Shown here: one piece after another, positions 61,594 through 64,000 of the stretch
Numbering within the stretch: the first letter of the stretch is position 1
Layout: each line of letters starts with the position of its first letter
NCBI GenBank assembly: GCA_035477215.1
Contig: DATIKU010000041.1
Location: 1 to 64,000, forward strand
DNA: 64,000 nt
Direction: 5' to 3'
From: Spirochaetota bacterium
GTDB taxonomy: Bacteria > Spirochaetota > UBA4802 > UBA5368
Position numbers and translations under genes: made by a program
Notes under the pieces: model-generated
Told to the model about the DNA's origin: nothing
The model's database searches: none
Seen by the model: only the letters and a program-made list of their open reading frames with translations

Positions 61594-62456
61594 GCTATGT
61601 TCCTGCACTGCTCGCGGATTTTGTCGATGAAGTTTTTGATCTCCACCACCAGATGAGCTATCTCCGAGCTCGCCGACTTCGACGAAATCGTGTTGATCTC
61701 CCGGAACATCTCCTGGGCCAAAAAGTCGAGCTGCTTGCCCGTCTGCCCCTCGCCCGCGGCAAGCTGCCTGAATTTATCGACATGATCACGCAGGCGCTGC
61801 ACCTCCTCGTTGATGTCCTGCTTGTCGGCCAGGATTGCCACCTCCGTGTAGAGGCGCGTGTCTTCGGGGCGCGTCTTCATGAGATGCTCGATACTCGCGC
61901 TGAGCTTTTCGTACAACGCCCTGGAAACATTCTTTGAAAGCTTTTCGACGCGGGCAATGGAGCGGGAAATCGCCGCGAGCGATTTCAACAGGTCCTTTCT
62001 GGTGGCATCCCCCTCGCGCAGACGCATTTTAATATGTTTTCCAACCGCAAGATCAATACCCGCGAAAATATCGGCCCGCGACTTTTCCGAGAGCGTTGAG
62101 CGTTCCTTCTGCACGACACCGTCCAGTGCGAGGAGGGCGTCGATGGAAAACCGCTCGTTTACGCCGAGTTCATCGGTTACCGCCCTGACCTCGCGGTAAT
62201 ATTTTCCGAGCAACTCCCTGTTTATCATGACGGGTCGCGATTCAAGCCAGTCATGGATGTCGATGGACAATTCGATCTTGCCCCTTGCGTATCGCTTTTT
62301 CAAGAGAAGCTCTATCTCGTATTCATCGTCTTTCATGAAACGCGGCAGGTTGAGATATGTCTCCACATACTTGGAGTTGACCGATTTTATCTCGACCGAA
62401 AAGGAAAACTGTTCGGTTGATTTTTCGACCATGGCATAACCGGTCATGCTTTCCAT
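61590..62456 (-). CDS. yicC: YicC family endoribonuclease
   Basis: This 288-residue protein belongs to the YicC/YloC family of endoribonucleases associated with small-RNA and stress control. It starts with [15 protein letters not shown], then [16 protein letters not shown] near residue 25, and ends with [35 protein letters not shown], the strongly conserved C-terminal signature. It is seven bases after cheD and overlaps remA. Confidence 0.95.
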   Translation of the reverse strand: MESMTGYAMVEKSTEQFSFSVEIKSVNSKYVETYLNLPRFMKDDEYEIELLLKKRYARGKIELSIDIHDWLESRPVMINRELLGKYYREVRAVTDELGVNERFSIDALLALDGVVQKERSTLSEKSRADIFAGIDLAVGKHIKMRLREGDATRKDLLKSLAAISRSIARVEKLSKNVSRALYEKLSASIEHLMKTRPEDTRLYTEVAILADKQDINEEVQRLRDHVDKFRQLAAGEGQTGKQLDFLAQEMFREINTISSKSASSEIAHLVVEIKNFIDKIREQCRNIA

Positions 62457-62463
62457 CGGTCCC

Positions 62464-62943
62464 TCACAGTGACTTCTCGGGCTTTCCGAGCGATTTTATT
62501 TTCAGACGGCCGTCCTCGGCGTAAAAATCGATGGTCCTGCCGTAGTCTCCGCCCACGTCTTCGGCGACGATGCGAATGCCGATCTCATCAAGGACCTCCC
62601 TGACCTTTTTAACGTTGTTTCTGCCTATTTCTCCCATTATGCTGTTTTCCGCCATCTTGAACATCGTTGAGCCACCCACGATCTTGGCGACCATTCTCGA
62701 TTTTAACGCCCCCTTTTTCGCCATCTCCTCGACAAGCAGCGGAAGCGCCGAATCCGCGTATTTTCTATCATTGGAGTTGCGGTCGCTCTTGGAGGGAAGC
62801 ATGATGTGCGAAAGGCCCGCCATCGACGCGCCCGGGTCGTACAGGCAAACCCCGACACACGATCCCAGAATGGTCCGCAGTATATCCGGACTCGAAGCCA
62901 GGCCGAGATCGGCGATTCCGACGTTAACCAGTTTAAAATTCAT
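62464..62943 (-). CDS. cheD: Chemoreceptor glutamine deamidase CheD
   Basis: This 159-residue protein deamidates glutamines of chemoreceptors and can act with CheC. The catalytic cysteine and histidine are in LGSCVGVCLYD and AGLSHIMLP, and IVGGSTMF and NVKKVREVLDEIGIRIVAEDVGGDYGRTI complete the family pattern. The ATG at 62943 has AAGGAG seven bases upstream and overlaps the cheR end by 11 bases, so receptor methylation and deamidation genes are coupled. Confidence 0.95.
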   Translation of the reverse strand: MNFKLVNVGIADLGLASSPDILRTILGSCVGVCLYDPGASMAGLSHIMLPSKSDRNSNDRKYADSALPLLVEEMAKKGALKSRMVAKIVGGSTMFKMAENSIMGEIGRNNVKKVREVLDEIGIRIVAEDVGGDYGRTIDFYAEDGRLKIKSLGKPEKSL

Positions 62944-63793
62944 TTGCACGCTCCTTCGGAACATATACCGGGGAATCCAGAAGCTTCACATAAACGAAAT
63001 CCTCGGAGATGGAGTGGAGGGTTTCCGAATGTCCGATGAAAAGATAACCGCTTTTTGAAAGTACGCCGGTGAAACCCGCGACCAGCCGCCGCTGGTATTC
63101 GCGGTCGAAGTATATCATGACGTTTCGACAGAAAATGATGTCGAGGTCCCGGGGGTACGGGTTTTTAAAAAGATTTAGATAATGAAAGGTAACGAGCTTT
63201 CTGGCCCGCTCCTTGACGGTAAAAAGCTCCGGGTATTGCCGGTCCTGAGTGAAATGTTTTTCGAGGATTACCGGCGCGACCTTTTCGATCCTCCTGCCGG
63301 AGTACTCGCCTTTCCGGGCGAAATCGAGCACCGATGGTGCAATGTCGGTGGCTATGATCTCGACCTCCCATCCTGGGAAAAGGTGCATGATTTCGAGAAC
63401 ACAGATGGCTATCGTATACGGCTCCTCGCCGGTCGAGCACCCGGCGCTCCATATTCGCAGCTTTTTATTCGCCTTTTTTTTTGCAATATCCGGAAGACAG
63501 TGCTGAATCAGGGCATCGAACTGCCGTTCGTTTCGGAAGAAATACGTTTCGTTTGTGGAAACGACATCGATAAGCTGCTCCAGCTCCTTTGCCTTGTCCG
63601 GCAGGCGCTGTATATGGTCGTAATAATCGGAAAACGATTCGAGGTTGAGCGCCTGGAGCCGTTTCCTCAGGCGGTTGGAAAGCAGAGTGATTTTTGTGTC
63701 TTTTAAAAATATACCGCTCTCCGCGTAAATGAGCTTCGCGAAACGGTGAAACTCATCCTCGTTGAGGCGCTTGATGTTACCGAAATCTATCAT
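62933..63793 (-). CDS. cheR: Chemotaxis protein methyltransferase CheR
   Basis: This 286-residue enzyme methylates glutamates on chemoreceptors with S-adenosylmethionine. The N-terminal helical domain ends in STNETYFFRNERQFD; the SAM site is RIWSAGCSTGEEPYTIAI, followed by IIATDIAPSVLDFARKGEYS, IIFCRNVMIYFD and LFIGHSETL. The ATG at 63793 is preceded by AAGGGA; the open frame upstream is not CheR-like. It heads the cheR-cheD pair. Confidence 0.96.
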   Translation of the reverse strand: MIDFGNIKRLNEDEFHRFAKLIYAESGIFLKDTKITLLSNRLRKRLQALNLESFSDYYDHIQRLPDKAKELEQLIDVVSTNETYFFRNERQFDALIQHCLPDIAKKKANKKLRIWSAGCSTGEEPYTIAICVLEIMHLFPGWEVEIIATDIAPSVLDFARKGEYSGRRIEKVAPVILEKHFTQDRQYPELFTVKERARKLVTFHYLNLFKNPYPRDLDIIFCRNVMIYFDREYQRRLVAGFTGVLSKSGYLFIGHSETLHSISEDFVYVKLLDSPVYVPKERANEF

Positions 63794-63861
63794 GGCATTC
63801 CCTTCTATAATCGGTAAAGAAAGCGTCAATGAAAAAAGCGCGAGATACGGTAAGGGCCGCG

Positions 63862-64000
63862 TTATTGTTTTCCTTGTAAATTCAGCACGAGCCGTATTTC
63901 CCCCGCGGGGATGCCCGAGCCGCGGGATATCAGCTCTATCGGACACCCCTTACCATGGAGGTCCGAAATAAGGGCGTATTTATCGTCCGATTCGCCGAAA
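63862..64000 (-). CDS. 3' end of a gene with a C-terminal helix-turn-helix-like segment (partial)
   Basis: Only the last ~46 codons are in the window. They read KYALISDLHGKGCPIELISR and then GIPAGEIRLVLNLQGKQ before TAA, a helix-turn-helix-like end resembling the C-termini of some flagellar-cluster coiled-coil proteins of unknown function. It is on the same strand, 68 bases upstream of cheR, and probably in the same transcript. The rest lies beyond the right edge. Confidence 0.5.
   Translation of the reverse strand, partial: FGESDDKYALISDLHGKGCPIELISRGSGIPAGEIRLVLNLQGKQ

Noticed and set aside
1-64000. tRNA, rRNA or CRISPR arrays
   Set aside because: Reading both strands I found no T-loop-like tRNA signature, rRNA segment or regularly spaced repeat; a covariance-model scan would be decisive.

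Overview
The window reads as a chromosomal segment of a GC-rich, Gram-negative, motile bacterium with a partly anaerobic lifestyle. An outer membrane is indicated by three small beta-barrel proteins and an OmpA-like fusion. Motility is indicated by FlgM, CheW, CheD, CheR and a methyl-accepting protein. Low-oxygen life is indicated by rubrerythrin, a tungsten/molybdenum aldehyde oxidoreductase with its radical-SAM maturase, and a KamA aminomutase. The mix (FlgM style, cheR-cheD next to yicC-remA-gmk-rpoZ-miaA-hfq, small cysteine-pair proteins) makes me favour a deep, probably uncultured lineage of Spirochaetota. This is inference, and a deltaproteobacterium-like lineage is not excluded. I see no rRNA, tRNA or CRISPR array.

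Layout. 1-1.5 kb: glutathione peroxidase with a palindromic promoter, an IS3 fragment, rubrerythrin. 1.6-8 kb: aldehyde oxidoreductase cluster (AOR, a 212-aa partner, MoaD-like protein, divergent radical SAM/SPASM maturase, DUF362 protein). 8-14 kb: a patchy accessory stretch with a patatin, an acyltransferase plus alpha/beta hydrolase, an AT-rich OFA-type transporter between two 130-bp direct repeats, and debris of IS3, IS91 and GIY-YIG genes. 14.5-17.5 kb: the three-gene proton-translocating transhydrogenase. 17.8-31 kb: hemB, an acyl-CoA dehydrogenase, a large REC-PAS-GGDEF-EAL protein, a chemoreceptor, a secreted DUF4838 protein, and a cobA/hemD-hemC operon. 31.2-36.1 kb: a small cysteine-pair protein, then an envelope operon (three beta-barrels, a substrate-binding/OmpA-like fusion, prepilin peptidase). 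36.2-39.5 kb: ribBA, a response regulator/ATPase, mtnA. 39.5-46.5 kb: a degenerate metallophosphoesterase lipoprotein, an orphan peptide-ABC ATPase, marR with a DUF4442 thioesterase-like gene, comM, a surface 5'-nucleotidase.

46.9-53 kb: a tightly coupled run of kamA, two D-Ala-D-Ala-ligase-like ATP-grasp genes, a truncated GNAT-like gene, a GNAT gene, dusB and rsmI. I consider the first five the best candidate for an undescribed pathway. KamA keeps the residues used by lysine 2,3-aminomutase, so beta-lysine that is then ligated and/or acetylated is the simplest reading.

53-64 kb: flgM with promoter and terminator; a metal-ligand-depleted iron-ADH homologue coupled to larB-larC (nickel-pincer cofactor synthesis, no larA or larE here); then a long leftward run from a partial gene at the right edge through cheR, cheD, yicC, remA, gmk, rpoZ, miaA, hfq, an SPFH protein, a 29-residue basic ribosomal-type protein, a membrane protein and cheW.
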